A DNA stretch of 6,404 bases from Bacillota bacterium (lineage in GTDB: Bacteria; Bacillota; Clostridia; Lachnospirales; Lachnospiraceae): positions 1 to 6,404 of the forward strand of contig JAEWPN010000195.1 in the NCBI GenBank assembly GCA_023399455.1, given 5' to 3'. Positions 6,354 to 6,404 of this stretch are shown here, in pieces (the stretch's first letter is position 1; each line of letters opens with the position of its first letter). The notes below the pieces were generated by a model. That model was given only the letters and a program-made list of their open reading frames with translations, did not search any database and was not told where the DNA came from. The position numbers were made by a program, and so were the translations under genes.

Positions 6354-6404
6354 AACGATGAGACGTATTATCCTATGGACCGGAGAGCGTAAGAAGCGCC
6401 TATA
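6346..6404 (+). CDS. Start of a second gene, probably the partner ABC half-transporter (cut by window edge)
   Basis: Only 19 complete codons are present, reading MFKTMRRIILWTGERKKRL before the edge. GGGAGG (6331-6336) lies 9 bases before the ATG, and the start overlaps the preceding stop by 8 bases, so translation is coupled. A basic, amphipathic opening of this kind is common at the start of exporter-fold ABC half-transporters, just before the first membrane helix. With the preceding gene it would complete an IrtA/IrtB-like heterodimer. The identity rests on context and this short stretch, as no domain is visible. Confidence 0.6.
   Translation, partial: MFKTMRRIILWTGERKKRL

Noticed and set aside
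1..6404. CRISPR arrays, tRNA or rRNA genes, insertion-sequence transposases
   Set aside because: No regularly spaced repeats, cloverleaf-like segments, rRNA signatures or transposase frames were recognised.

Overview
The window looks like a chromosomal segment of a low-to-mid GC Firmicute, most likely a Clostridia/Lachnospiraceae-type gut anaerobe. The evidence is strong GGAGG-type ribosome sites, tight co-directional overlapping genes, and protein families typical of that group (Trep_Strep S component, fused double ECF ATPase, AraC regulator, exporter-fold ABC pair). No species can be named from the sequence alone. All supported genes are on the + strand.

Layout. Positions 1-161 carry no convincing gene but hold a long imperfect palindrome (10-117) that resembles a dispersed non-coding or MITE-like repeat. 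A small CxxC heavy-metal-associated (HMA) protein follows (162-419), then a 172-base intergenic region. That region has a weak terminator-like hairpin, an extended -10 promoter candidate, a UUCG-capped hairpin and a perfect 7+7 palindrome just upstream of the next ribosome site. Next comes a compact operon of four genes: an ECF S component of the Trep_Strep/MptD type (592-1173), an EcfT transmembrane protein (1173-1904), a fused double ECF ATPase (about 1964-3457) and an AraC-family regulator (3447-4397). A strong two-part hairpin (4449-4517) ends this block. It is followed by an exporter-fold ABC protein (4578-6353) and the first 19 codons of a second gene (6346 to the window edge), probably its partner half-transporter.

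Working model (inference). The S, T and double A proteins form a complete dedicated ECF importer. The exporter-fold pair resembles the IrtAB/YbtPQ type that imports siderophores, and the AraC regulator between them recalls YbtA, which controls yersiniabactin uptake. In group A Streptococcus a comparable pairing exists (SiaFGH, an ECF-type heme importer, near the exporter-fold SiaDE). The whole region is therefore best read as a candidate iron, heme or metallophore acquisition locus. The palindrome before the S-component gene carries GGTTAG/CTAACC half sites reminiscent of DtxR-family iron boxes, although its spacing is not canonical. The substrate is not proven by anything in the sequence.
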